Source: Lates calcarifer
Taxonomy: Eukaryota > Chordata > Actinopteri > Centropomidae
Direction: 5' to 3'
Assembly: GCF_001640805.2 (NCBI RefSeq)
Contig: NC_066849.1
Location: forward strand, 21,701,336-21,765,335
DNA: 64,000 bases
Under the pieces are notes generated by a model, which had not been told where the DNA came from, searched no databases, and was given only the letters and a program-made list of their open reading frames with translations. Made by a program: the position numbers and the translations under genes. This document shows positions 33,918 to 46,200 of this stretch, piece after piece; position 1 is the first letter of the stretch, and the number at the start of each line of letters is the position of its first letter.

Positions 33918-36045
33918 CTGGAAACAGAAACAGAAACACAAGCGTTGTACTGCATTATGAATAACAACCATTTAAAGGTAAGACCTATATATCATTCTAA
34001 CTGACGGTGTCATTTACAAATATAAAAAACTGTATCCCATAGGTAAACAGGAGATGGAGAGTGGTACTCTGTAACATCACATTGATGTACAACCTTGAAC
34101 TGCTTCATGAACAGTGACTAATGAACTGGATTTGTGTGATTAGACAGAAATTTTGCTTCCAAATGAGCTTTTAATGATTATTGTTTTATCAGCTCATAAA
34201 CAGAGTGTGTCTTAAAGAAAATCATCATTGATGCAAGTCACATTTTCTGTGTTTTTTCGCCATAAGACTCTGTAGGCTGTAGTATTTTTCAGTTTGAGCT
34301 GCATTTCTGTTCTTTTAGACAAGTCACATTGTGTAAAAATGTGAACAGGACCTTACAGTTGCATGAATAATGCGCATGCTGATTTGTTGTTCTTGATGTT
34401 AGTGACACCTTTGGTGATATTGTTTGGTGTTAAAACTGCTTTAATTAATGTTTTGGCCATTTTGGGGCAGGACAACAAGGTGTACGGCTTAAGACCATCA
34501 CCTATTTACACATCCAGCAACATTAGCATTCATTTTGAATCATGTCCAATATTCACACATGTTTATGGTCTCCTATGGCTCCATTATGGTCTCTTCTAAC
34601 TCTTGAGGGAAATATCTTATTATACTGTTATTTATTTTCTAAATGGTCCACTATGTTCACCGACTAGTCTAACTTGTTTGCCGTGTACATTTGGTAGTAG
34701 TGCAGCAGCTTTAAGCAGTCACTAAACACACTATGGTAAACAGGACACTTTTGAATTGTTGTTGTGGCCCGAGGTATTATGTTTTCTGGTTGTCCATACA
34801 TCCGTCCATCCCATTCTCATGGTGCTAGTAATGCCTTAAGGGAATTTCTTCAAAGTTGGCACAAATGTTTGACTCATGGATGAACTAGGATTTGGTGACT
34901 AAAGGTCAAAGGTCAGGTTCACTGTGACCTCACAAAAGGTGTTTTTGACCATAACTCAGGAATTCATAAACTAATTATGACACACAAATGTCTAATAGGT
35001 TTAAACTATAAAGTGATGACATTTTATTTCCAAAAGGTCAAAGGTCAGTTTCACAGTGACATCCTGCTGTGATGTTCTGTAGAAAGGGGGAGATTGTGAT
35101 CATATTTCCTGCAACTTGACCAGTTGGTGGAGGCATACAACAGTGAAGTGGCAATTCTAGTTATTTTTGCATTCTGAAACTTATTCCAGACTTAGTATTG
35201 GTGCTACTTCTGTAAAACAGAAAATGCATCACCTCCTGTGTAGCCCAAGGGTACGAGTTTTAGGAAAAACAAATATCAAGGCTCTCATGAACTAAGAGGT
35301 AGCTGAATAGTAAATTTCTTAGCTTTTGGGCAGATGTTCAGCACTCCTAAATGTTTACGGTCAACACCAGTAAAGGACCATTGTTTCAATGCTTAATGCA
35401 AACAGACTGTACACACTGAGTGTTAAGTACAGCAGTACTGCATAAAGAAAAATGGTGTTATGTCTATATGAGTCCTAAAAATTGATTGTTTTAAAAAAAA
35501 ACAAAAAACAAAAAGGACCAAAAACAAACCTCGTGGAATACAGTCAGGGACACACTGGCTGACAGTGTCTGTCTCGCTCAGTGTCTGCCTCCCTCAGCCG
35601 TGTGTGCCGGTAGCTGGCCAAGTAGCGCCGAACCACCTGGCATTTAGCCAGAAGGGCGATGATAATGGAGATAGAGATGGCTGTTACCAGGACAGCCACC
35701 AAGAACTCCCAGTTGTGACTGGTATATTTGCGTGTCTGGCTTGTCAAAGTGCCTGCAAGAGAGGAAAATAAATCACATTCCACTTAGTCAGTCTGTTGTG
35801 GTTGTGAGGCAGCCCCACTGTGGAAAGCACCTAAATACCCAAACTCAGCTTAATCTTGACTTAGAGCAGTGGACCAAATGTTCAGTTATACATCTGTGTC
35901 TGTCGATTTCTCTCTTAAGCTGACTGTCTTTACCAAAAATGACTGAGCAGACTGAAAGCCACTTTAAAGTTGTAACTTAACTCTTACCATTATGTGTTGC
36001 TGTTGGTGTAACTGTAGAGAGAGAACCATTTGATGACAGTTCCAT
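33718..36045 (-). CDS. C1orf210: C1orf210/TEMP-like type III endosomal membrane protein (3 exons, possible frame disruption)
   Basis: Homologue of human C1orf210 (type III endosome membrane protein TEMP), a small single-pass protein whose function is poorly known. Exon 1 encodes a short lumenal N-terminus, [20 protein letters not shown], with an NGS glycosylation sequon and no signal peptide. Exon 2 encodes the membrane segment [20 protein letters not shown], then KC and the basic [12 protein letters not shown], which closely parallels human RRYHASYRHRPL. Exon 3 encodes [13 protein letters not shown], nearly identical to the human tail, and ends IEFTIA. Exons 1 and 2 join in phase. Exon 2 then contains a 16-bp tandem duplication (35563-35594). 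Using the donor at 35529 the frame is lost and stops at 35544-35546. Ignoring one copy gives a continuous 154-residue product. A weak donor after 35564 would restore frame, giving 148 residues. The gene may therefore be intact, damaged, or affected by an assembly error. Confidence 0.8.
34903..34915 (+). promoter_or_regulatory. Perfect DR1 nuclear-receptor-type motif
   Basis: AGGTCAAAGGTCA, two AGGTCA half-sites one base apart, the consensus for HNF4 and RXR heterodimers. It is inside a dispersed repeat. Function is not shown. Confidence 0.35.
35035..35047 (+). promoter_or_regulatory. Second perfect DR1 nuclear-receptor-type motif
   Basis: The same 13-bp motif recurs 132 bp after the first within the same repeat. 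Function is not shown. Confidence 0.35.
35530..35752 (-). CDS. C1orf210: C1orf210-like exon 2, transmembrane segment; carries the 16-bp duplication
   Basis: Acceptor TTGCAG at the right end is in phase with exon 1. The 3' boundary is uncertain. Donor GAG|GTTTGT after 35530 gives the natural continuation [13 protein letters not shown] in a shifted frame. Donor ACT|GTCAGC after 35564 keeps the upstream frame. The duplication at 35563-35594 lies between the conserved basic segment and this boundary. Confidence 0.65.
35988..36045 (-). CDS. C1orf210: C1orf210-like coding exon 1 (residues 1-20)
   Basis: Starts at an ATG in context CCAGATGG and ends one base into a Gly codon before donor GTAAGA. 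It encodes a Ser/Thr-rich lumenal segment. The human protein has a similarly short N-glycosylatable N-terminus without signal peptide. Confidence 0.7.
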
Positions 36046-37196
36046 CTGGCTTTCCTCTTGTTTGTGCAGTCTCTTTTGCGGAGTGACTTCTCCTGTGTGA
36101 CTCAATTTGCTTCTTGTTGGATGAGACCTGTTTCTTGCTTTGGCACACCATTAACTCTAACATGAAAACATGGGTCATGGGAGTATATCACACATATGCT
36201 GGGTGAAGAACAGTTTCTGTGACCTGCTAGTGACGAGCCCCCCTTTCTGCAAGATCCAGGAGACTCCTGAATACCTGTATATGTATATGCAAAGCTGGTT
36301 AGTGTTATATTGTCTTCAGCAGGTAAAAAATAAATGGGATCTGAAGGGAATGTTGTAGAGCAGGCATCTCCCCAGATGAGGGAGGTAGTTGTGTGGGAGA
36401 TTTCTGTTGACCAGGAGGGAGGTTAACCTTCAGAGCTCCACTAGGTGGCAAGGTTGTGTGACAGTGGACTCCTGGCTTCAGTAAAGTGTGAAAGGTGGTG
36501 GCAGCATTATCATCCCATGTATGAGTTGAAATATGAGCGAGAGTCCTCTTGCTGCAGTGAAACGAGGCTTTAGAGAAAGTGGGAAACAGAAATAGGAAAT
36601 TAAATCAGTACGAATCCTTTCATTTTACACACGTGTCTACAAAGGCGTCTAGCAAATAGATATCAGATATCAGTAAGCCACAGTGCCTTCGCGTCCCATG
36701 TGTGTTGTGGCTTTGAATTCTTTTGGACTCTTTATGCCAGTAAATGCATATTTCATAAGTGAACCATACAAAAAGAACATGAGCAATCAAATGACCTAAA
36801 TATTTCACTTATCTATGAAGAGTGAGAGTGTCATCATAAAAATGAAATGCTGCCTGGATCCCTTAAATCCAGAAGTCATAATTGAGTGTGAGCTGTCAGG
36901 AGCTCAGGAGAATATCAGCCACAACAGGAAAAGTGTGTTGCAAACAGGAAGTCCCACATACTGTAAGACCTTCCTCTGAAGGTCTAGCTGACACATAACA
37001 CTGGCAAAATCACTCATTTGTGTGTGTGTGAAAGAATCTGACTTTGTATGCTTCACAGCTTCCTACAATACAGAAGCCACATGCTTAATGGTTCTCAAAG
37101 GACAATTAAAAAAAGCCAACCAGAAATTATTTGGTGAGAACGATGTCATGTAAAAGTTTTTTAAATTGGTTAGCGTATGGCCAACATTAGGTTTTA

Positions 37197-37687
37197 AAGG
37201 AAAAATTCAACATTTTTTGAAAATAAGCTTAATTATTCTTTTGGCAGAGAGACAGACATTTATCCATTTGTATGATAAATATGAGGCTTGGCAGCCAGTT
37301 AGCTTAGCTTGGCACAACAGTTGGAAACAGGTTAACAGCTACTTTAGCTCTGTTGAAAGATAACAAAACTCGCCTACCAGCAACTGTGAAGATCATTAAT
37401 TAATGTGTTAACCCCCTGTAAAATAGTGATTTGCCATTTTACACTTTTGTACATTTTTTACAGTTTGTGCAGATTGAATAAACAAGATATTACATATCAA
37501 TTAGTGAGCTGTAGAAGTTTTTTTTTTTTTTTTTTTTACTTTGGATAGAGTCAGGCTAGTTAGCTTAGCATATAGACTGTTTTCAGTTAGCTGTAGCTCC
37601 TTATTCACAATACAGACATCGAGAGTGGTATTGATCATCTCCTTTAACTCTCAATAAAATGAATAAGCATATTTCCCAAATGTCAGA
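37197..37687. mobile_element. Dispersed fish repeat with terminal inverted repeats (copy 2)
   Basis: It starts AAAGGAAAAATTCAACATTT and closes near CATATTTCCCAAATGTCAGA, inverted relative to the start. The interior has CAGTTAGCTTAGCTTGGCAC and AAACTCGCCTACCAGCAACT, matching copies 1 and 3. A poly(T) run at about 37519-37538 interrupts it. Confidence 0.6.
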
Positions 37688-38417
37688 CTCTTGTATGTAT
37701 TATAAATCACGATGGTTTTCCTATTAATTTTGTCCCTGGTTGTGGTCTGTATTTTCATGATCCCCATCTAACATGGATTCAAGTACTCAAGCAAATTTTC
37801 ACATCAAAACCTCCATGTTGCTCCTAATGCAAATATAAGCCCATCATCCATATTAGCTTATGTGTGACAGAGAGAGGACCTTTCTGTGCAGCTATTTGCA
37901 AATTTATCAGATATTTGCATGCATGAGTTTCCAGGTTGGCTTCCTGTATTTATAGTGCAGCTGTGAAGAAGTCAGACAAGTTTTTATCCATTCATTCCAC
38001 TAACTGTTATGTTTGACATGCCTTACTAGCACCTGTATTTTTGAGATGTTCCAGGTCAAGGTTTTGCAGGACATACTACATTTTTTCTTACTTCCTGCCT
38101 CTCCTTTCATTGATTGTAGCCCAGTGCGTTTATAAGTCTAAGTAAATAGACCGAAGCAACCACCACCTAACTGTTGCATCCAGCAGTGGCGAAAGATTTT
38201 TTTGAATTTTTCAGTTGGTTCAAAAATAATAACTTGCGGTAGTGGAGGAAGAGATATGTAGATGCTTAAATTAGATATTGTAAGAATTAAACTTTGCACG
38301 TTTTCTCGGCTTGTTTATACGTAATACAAGTCACCATGACGTAACTTGTTGAACAGGTTCAGTTTCCTGTACTCATATGCTGTAGCGTCCTCGGCTTATG
38401 GTTCAGTTCAGTCACAC

Positions 38418-38456
38418 CTTTTCTTTCTTTCTTTCTTTCTTTCTTTTTTTTTTTTT
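38418..38456. repeat. (TTTC)n microsatellite with poly(T)
   Basis: Several TTTC tetranucleotides passing into an uninterrupted T run. Confidence 0.9.
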
Positions 38457-39477
38457 GTTACAACTGCTTTTCACTGGAGTGCTCAAAATAATCTATATTC
38501 AAAACAAAATATCAATATATAAAGTCGGTTCATTGGGATGTTGAAGAAAAGCAGATCTCTTACCTGAAATACTGTAAAAACAGCACTACAGTATCACACA
38601 AAACATCAAATGAAACACACACCAAACTTGTGCCCCCATCAGCCAGCTGCTGAACAAACAACAATATTAAAATTTCCCTTAAACTAGAGGACACGATGTT
38701 TCCGTGTTGACAGTTTGTTCTCACAGTAGTTCCCTCCTCTCACTACCGCAACCTTCCTTCAAAATAAAAGCACAACCTTCGCAATAAAACCAGCTGAACA
38801 AACTTAAAACCACACTTTTTATGGATAACTCCCGTGTTTTTTAACCCTTGTTTTCCCATGTTTTTGGGTGCAAAAAATAAAATAAAATAAAATAAAAATA
38901 TTTAGGAATCAGTGCTATATTGAGCAAGAACGGTGTACCTGGCCACTGCGAACATCTGCTGCAATGTAATTCAACTGGGCAACTTTCCATGTCAAAGTGT
39001 ATATATAGCCACTAAAATGCTTGTTTTTAGGATTCCTACAGAGATAGACCTTTTAATTAAAGTGTAAGAATCTTTTTTGTAAACCAGAAACATAACAAAT
39101 ATTCCAGAGATTAAAACAGCAACCAGTTTCTGTGTTCTGCAAGAAAAGGAAAAAGCTTGAGAATGACTTTTAATCACTGTTTCCTGGAAGAGCAAGAAGC
39201 CTGTTAGCCAGGGAGAAACCTATTAGAAAGTGCCCACATGTTGTGACAATGTTTCTCATTTACTTAAATCTTGCAGTGGGATAATTTGGGCAAATAAAAG
39301 TCAAACTATGCTGTTAAAAAGAGAACAAGTTCAGAAGCAATTATGTTTGACCCCACACTTCTGAAATCATGGCTTGAGGGTCTTGACAACATGTAAAAAT
39401 CATTTAGAATCTCATCCACATTTTCCTTGGTTCCTTAAAAATGTGGTTGTTCCTCTAAATCGAGATTAGGATTTGTG

Positions 39478-39480
<3 letters not shown>

Positions 39481-39539
<59 letters not shown>
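39481..39539. repeat. (CT)29 microsatellite
   Basis: Uninterrupted 59-nt CT dinucleotide array, the second longest microsatellite in the window. It is a homopurine-homopyrimidine tract able in principle to form H-DNA. Confidence 0.97.
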
Positions 39540-39542
<3 letters not shown>

Positions 39543-42500
39543 CCTGAGGTGATTTTTCACAGCAAGGGGGGGTCCGGCTTCTTCGCGCCAGCCATTAGGC
39601 CTCTTCCCCTTCATTTTCTACAGCTATTCTCTTCAGCAGTGTTGGCTGTAAACACACCAACAGGACTGCCTTTATCTCTTCCTGTTCTGTCCTCACACAC
39701 GCAAAGCACAACAAAATATACACACCAGGCAGCACAGGATCAAGAGCTACAGAAGAGAAGCCTGGGAGCGAGAAATGCACTGCATGTGTGTCAGATGTTA
39801 ACAGTGTTTGTGAGCTCTGGTGTGCACTGCTACTGTACATTCATTTGTGTTTGTGTGTGAACATGCATGTATAAGAGGCTGCATTTGCATCTCTGTCTGC
39901 ATGTGTCTGTGTTTGAATATCATTCTCAAAGCAAGGAGTCAGTTTTTCTTAGTCATTCTTTGTTTCAGTGCCCCAAATTGTGACACTAATGATGGCCAGA
40001 GGGTGTGAAATGTTCCTTCTGTCATCAAACTGAATTAAACATCAAAATTATATTCTGCTTGTGGAGTTTGATTGCATTGCTTTGAACAGACAAATTAACT
40101 GTAAGCTATTTTACGGTTTGAAATTTGATTATGCCACTTGAAATGGTACAGTATTTAGTGTCAACTTATGTAACAAAGAACCCCCCCCAAAAAACCTTGA
40201 TAAAATTACATCAAAGTGAATTTGAAAAATTACTTACTGCAAAAAGCATTTGGCTTCTATGACAAATTTTATAAATCATACTTGACGGAGCAAACATCTC
40301 TCTCTCCCCTTGGCTGCAGTAATCACCAGATATTCATTCTTCATAGATAATAACAGAGCCGCCCTTCAGTTGACCCTCGCCCCAACAATCCACAGAGCAG
40401 CGTGCAAGCCTCCCTCTTTCCTTCTTATCCCACTGCCAAGTTCTGTATTTTTGTATTGCTTTGAAAATGTGTGAAGGAGTCAGGCTGTGCCATTGTTTGT
40501 CAAGGATAAGGTATAAGGTCTGATAGAGCAGAGAGTATAAAAACAACAGCTGGCAGAAACTTTGTTTATGAGCATTTTAACTCATACACTGTAGATCCAG
40601 CTCACAGAGTCTGTGGCTTTGAGGTAAAACCAGGTATTTACAAATGAATACTGCACCTTTGAATAATCACAAATTTTTCTTTTTTCCCTTCAAGTTTAAT
40701 TAAAGGTCACAGTAGCTTAGGTGTCCTCAAATGTCATGTTTGGTCTTTGCCTGTCAGCCCTGGAATAATGGCAGTGTCAACAGAGAAACCACAGGGACAC
40801 AATGAGTAAAGTCAGTCGCTCAGTAAAAGCTAATAAAACAACACAATTCATAACCCACATTATGATCACAAACAGGTATATGATATTTAAACCTTTAGCA
40901 CCTGGATTCTTTATTAAATAAATACCCTAAACTTGAATGTGTGTACAAGCGTAATCTAATGAAAGTGATCTGTTAATGGTGCGGTAGTGTTTTGGCTATA
41001 AACAGTAAGTGGCCAACATCAACATGTGGGTCAGGATTTCTCACTAGCAAAGGGATGTGGTAGGGATACGACTGCTCAGGATGGGAATAACAGTCATTCT
41101 TTAAAACTGAATATACGCAACAAATTACATTTGTTACAATTATTGTGCTATTTGCTCTAAACTTGAGAAGAAAGTGGTGTTTAGCTTCTCAGCAGGTGCA
41201 GGAAATGGTTTGGCTAGCAGGAGACTAAAATGTAAACACTTGGGTTATTGAATAATTATCTCATTATTATCTGTATTTAGAAAGGGTGGCTTTCAGCAGC
41301 CACTGCAACACTGAATAACTACACTGTAGAGAAATATAGATGATAATTTCTATCATTGCATTGCTCAGAATTATATTCATGTTTTTATATACAGTAATTC
41401 AGTCATATAGATTTTACTGGCAAAGGGGTTGAGTTTTTTTGGTAAAAACCACAAGAAAGAAAAATGTAACACATTAACATGATTTTGTGCTTTTCCAGCC
41501 AAAGTAAAGTCACATTTTATCACATTATTTGGTAATTATTACATTATCAGTTGGCAAGATAAGCTACAGCTCAAAAAGCAAGTCAGAGTAGTCACATGAT
41601 CTTACATAATGTAACACAAAGCCTGTCAAAGCTCTCTCTTTTAGAAGATCAGCTGTTCATTACAAGTCTTACCTGGTCACCTGTCCGTGTAGGTCTCTGT
41701 AGCTTCACCTGTTATCTGTCCACTTCCACATTTCACATTCGCCTGAACTACATTTTCTTTTGCTTTGTCTGAAAATGGAGAAATGTTGTGCAAAGGTTGA
41801 ACGAGGTGTGCTTTGTAGCTGCTTCCCAGAAGGACAAGTTAATGGATAACTTTGTAACTAAGGTGTGCTCCCTCCCGCCCACTATTCCCCCTCTCCGTCC
41901 AATGGCACAACAGACCTGGTCACTGGCAGTGTTGTCACTCAGCAGTGCCAAACCAGGAAGAGGTAAATATGACTTATGAGCAATATGTCATTGCAAATGC
42001 CAATGTGCATACACAAGTGAAACTATAAGCAACCAGTCAAACCTGCTTTTTTGCAAATAGATGTTCTGTTTGTATAGATACGATTCTAATAAGCAATCAA
42101 ATAATCTTGTTTGATATCTGCTTTGTGTGGCTACTACCTCCTCTTGTGTGTATGTGTGTTTGTGTGCAAGTGTAGTGTAGTTAGTATGCCTGTCAGGTGC
42201 CACACCTTGCTCTGTTAGTCTAAAATGTAAACCCTGTTCTCAGTGCTTTTCAGAGGGAGGAAATTGGACAAGATACAGTCTGTGGTGACAAGGAGTTTTG
42301 TTTATTTAAGATGTACCATCTGAGGGGTGAGAACAGACCTCTGGTGGCTCTAAAAGGAAAAGCGAGGTGACCCTGAAAACAATAGGGCTACTTCCTGACC
42401 ACTTGGCAGTGCACTCTACATCTTTACATCTCCCTCCTTTACTTTTCCTCCCTCCCTCCCTCCGTATGTTCCAGGATGCTTCAGCTGCATGTCTTGGGAC

Positions 42501-42779
42501 AGATGGCAGGGACGAGGATGGGGGGAGATAGTAAAATGATAACTCAGCATCAGCTGAAAGAAGCAGGCGGGGTTTCCCACCACAGATACAAGGAGCTATT
42601 TGCTGTTGGTTGACTGTTGGATTATGAAAGTCAGTGCCACGCTTTATCTAATCAGTATCTTTTAGAAAGTCCTGGGTATTGATTATGTTAAATAGCTACT
42701 GTGGGGAGTTTGGGTCATTACAACAAAAGTATAAAGTTTAATTGAAATGAAAAAGAGGCAAATAGGATTTTGTTGTTAT

Positions 42780-43250
42780 TTTAAAGCTACAATAACAGAT
42801 TTTTTTTGACCAATTGGGGGCAGCAGAAATAAGCTGTAAATTCTTTTAAATCAATATTATTTACACATCCTGCAGGCACAGAGCAACTTAATCATTTATT
42901 TGGAGTCATGTCTCTGTCCACCTGATGAATATAAGTCTAATAATCACTCTCCTTTTAGCTCTGGTTCACCCTACACCTGAGGAAAATATCTGACTAATTT
43001 TGTCTGTGTGACAGCACAGACAGACTGTCTGTGTTTTGGTTCTGGGCAGGGAGCTTTTTTGATAAAATTTAGTTCCCTAATGTGGCAAGAGCACTGATAA
43101 GAACAGTTGGGCTGAACCAAAACAGTAAAGTTGGGGACAGTAAAACCAAAACAATAAGCTGAAAGATGCTAAAAAGGTCTGTGGGGCTAGGAGGAAAGTA
43201 TTCCCCACTTCACCCTTCACAGTACACATACTGTAGTTATTTTTTTCACC
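42780..43250. mobile_element. Dispersed fish repeat (AATTGGGGGCAGCAGAAATA type)
   Basis: Contains GGGGGCAGCAGAAATAAGCT, GATGAATATAAGTCTAATAA and TTAGCTCTGGTTCACCCTAC, phrases I recall from a common percomorph repeat. Boundaries approximate, class not established. Confidence 0.45.
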
Positions 43251-46200
43251 GTTAATATAAAAATATTGATTACAACAGCTTTAAGAGTAGAAGTAAACCA
43301 GCTTTGTTGTGAAATGACATATTTTGAAGATAAGTAGCTGTAAAATGTCTGCAAATATACAGTTCACAGTGTTATTTTTGTGTTTATTTGTTCCCCTCTA
43401 GTTATTGTAGTTATTTGATCTAACTCGTGTCAGCGTTTGGTGTCTAGTGTGTCAGTATTTTTACCCTACAGCTACCATTCTGACAGCAACAAAAGGCAAG
43501 TCTATCCATTTAAAAATGAAACAACCTTTCAGGCAGACTTTGTGCAGTAGTTAAAGGTGAACGTCAACCTAAATTAGCACAACATTTCTACATTCTGACC
43601 TGAAGCACACAGAAAGAACCACACATTTCTGCATGTTATTGATCACTTGTACTGACTTTGTTTAAGATGTTTCAGTCTTACAAAATTAAATGAGTACAAG
43701 TGATCGACAGTGTGCAGGATTGTTTTAGAAAGATTACATTAAGATTCCAAATGATGCAGACAGCAGCTATGGATTTATATAAAATGTCTTCTGTCCCTTT
43801 ACAGACAAATGCAAGGTCAAGGTCATTAGCACCAGCAGAGCTGCACTCTGAGTCTTGGAGCAGACAAAGGGTTTTCCCCACTTTGTTTACTGTTTGTCCT
43901 CTCAGTGCAATGGTAGGGGTCTGAGGTCACGCTCACCTCTTTGGAGAAGATTGAAATGCCTTGCCAAGTCTTTTAAGACGGAGGGAAATAACAACACGTG
44001 TCGCGCTGTACATAACAATGGACAGTTGCACTTGAGGAGGAAGAGCTATATGACAAACAAGCCTTCCTCTGGCCATTAAGCTTCAAGAAGAGACAATCCA
44101 CAGCCCTCAGCAGGGTGGAGTGATGGATACATTTTTTTTCTTGCCTCTCACAAAATTCCCTGTCAGCACCATCATGATCTGCAACCACCTACGTGTAAAT
44201 TTTACAAGGTGATAGCTGCGCATTGTCCTCATTTTTGAGAGTCCATATGTGGGCTCCATCTGGAAATATGATAATGTGAGTGGGGTTCTCTGCACATCTG
44301 CTTCAAATCTGTAAAACTGTGAATGAAACAGCTGCAGTTTTATTTAAATTTTGCATTATTCTCTGAGTGGTCTTGTAATGACTTTTAGATTAAATGTGAT
44401 ACTCGATATCAGGACTCTAATTTCTTTAATCAAGATGCCATATAAGATGTGCTTCTGCACATTTAAATAGGCCCCTTTGTCTTTTTCTCCTTCCCTTGCC
44501 TCGCTGCAGTGATGACCCAGTTTCAACACAAAGGTCGTTTAAATTTCATCTAATTTAATCTAATATAAGAGTTTCCTGATTATATATACTCAGTGGTGTA
44601 ACATTACATACCTCACTGGCACTAACATGCAGCAGGAAGAGTAAAGAGTCTGTATTTGTTTGACTTGAACTCCTGCCACCTATTACAGGTGTAATACTGT
44701 ATATATAGAAAGAGAAGAAATGGATACTATTAACATCAGTCTTCCCGTTTCTGTCTTTGATCGCAGGGGATGTTTATTTTATTTTATTTTTTCACTCTTC
44801 AGGTTGAATGAATATTACTTATTTAAACACCTACTGTATAAAACATAAGTCTGAATACCTACAAATTCCTTAATGGTCCCTTAGGTGCATTCAGGTCTAC
44901 ATTTAATGATGTGAATGCTTCAGGAGGAAAATGATTTATCCTAATGGCTTGTTAATCAGTAGTTTCTATGACGCTGCTTGTCATGGGTATGTGAATGTAC
45001 AGTACTCTAACAGACTTGGACAATACGCTGACTGATAAACTCACTGTTAGAAAAACAGCCCCACCAGCACAGAAACACACCCTCTGTGGAAGTATAAAGA
45101 CAGAGCTGCATTAAAAATGTCAGTGGCTCACTGTGTTATACCTCTGTCTGATACTGTAGATCTGCTAACTTTGGGAGATTCATGTAAAAGTCAACACATT
45201 TTTAATAAGATCCAACTGTGCATTTTTCTAATCCCTCGGTGAAAGCAAGAATATTTATGTGAAAAGTGAGAGTGCTGCAGGATTCAGTAATGGTTCAGTG
45301 AGGAATTTGTGTTTGAAACGTCTCATGTTGTGCTTATAATGACACAGTATGGGAGACTTACTACTGTTACTTTTTCGGCTTTGGCCTGCAGAAGAAATGT
45401 GTATTTGCAAGTCCTTCTGCAGGTACCCATTGTGTGTATACAGCAGGTAAATTATCTAGGGGTACACAGTATTTGGCTTTAAACTGAAACTGAATCACTA
45501 GATAGATGTATTCCTGTTGGCTCTTGGATGGAAGCCACATGAAAGCTCAAAAAACAAGTTGTTTACATCTACAAATATTGTTGTGGTCAGTGCAGGAACC
45601 CCCTTCCTACTCTGTAATGCACAGCTGTGTCCAGCTGCTGTCTCATAAATGTTTTTGTTCTCGCTGTTATAAAATATGTATATTGTGATTGAAAAAAGGC
45701 AGAAGTGTTTTTCAAGATAACTCCCTATAAAGAAAGGTTTCAAAGAGATTTAAGAAGCCTGTGTTTCCAACTCAAACACATTTGGGAGTACTGTGTTTTG
45801 GCATTTATCAGTAATTTGTATGTAAAACTGCAAGAACAAAGAATCACTTAAGCTTTTGCCAGAGAGATGCGTTGGCATGGCCAAACTCATGATTGTCATA
45901 AACAAATATCTGTGCACTCAAAAACTAAATGAAAAAGCTGTGCATTTATAGTTTTAGCTTCTTTGGATTCTCTGACAAAAGCAGCTGTGCAGTAAAAAGT
46001 GGATTTCCTACAATGGCTCGCTCGAGTTATTGTGTTCATGGCAGCACTGCGGCATGTAAGAATGTGTTTTTACACCAGCTTCCTCAGTAAGTGCGGGTGC
46101 ATGCATGCTTTGCAACCAGAAGCCATCCAACTCCTTCTTTCTGCGTCCTCCCCTGCTCAGTGGGTAATGGGAATGAGAACCTGTGGCCTGCAGAGGTTTG

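Larger units (their letters stand above)
34790..35160. mobile_element. Dispersed fish repeat carrying two perfect DR1 sites
   Basis: Located in intron 2 of the C1orf210 homologue. Phrases such as CTTAAGGGAATTTCTTCAAA, TCACTGTGACCTCACAAAA, CATAACTCAGGAATTCATA and GGTGGAGGCATACAAC occur, as I recall, in an abundant percomorph repeat. No coding capacity. I do not know its formal family name. Confidence 0.55.
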
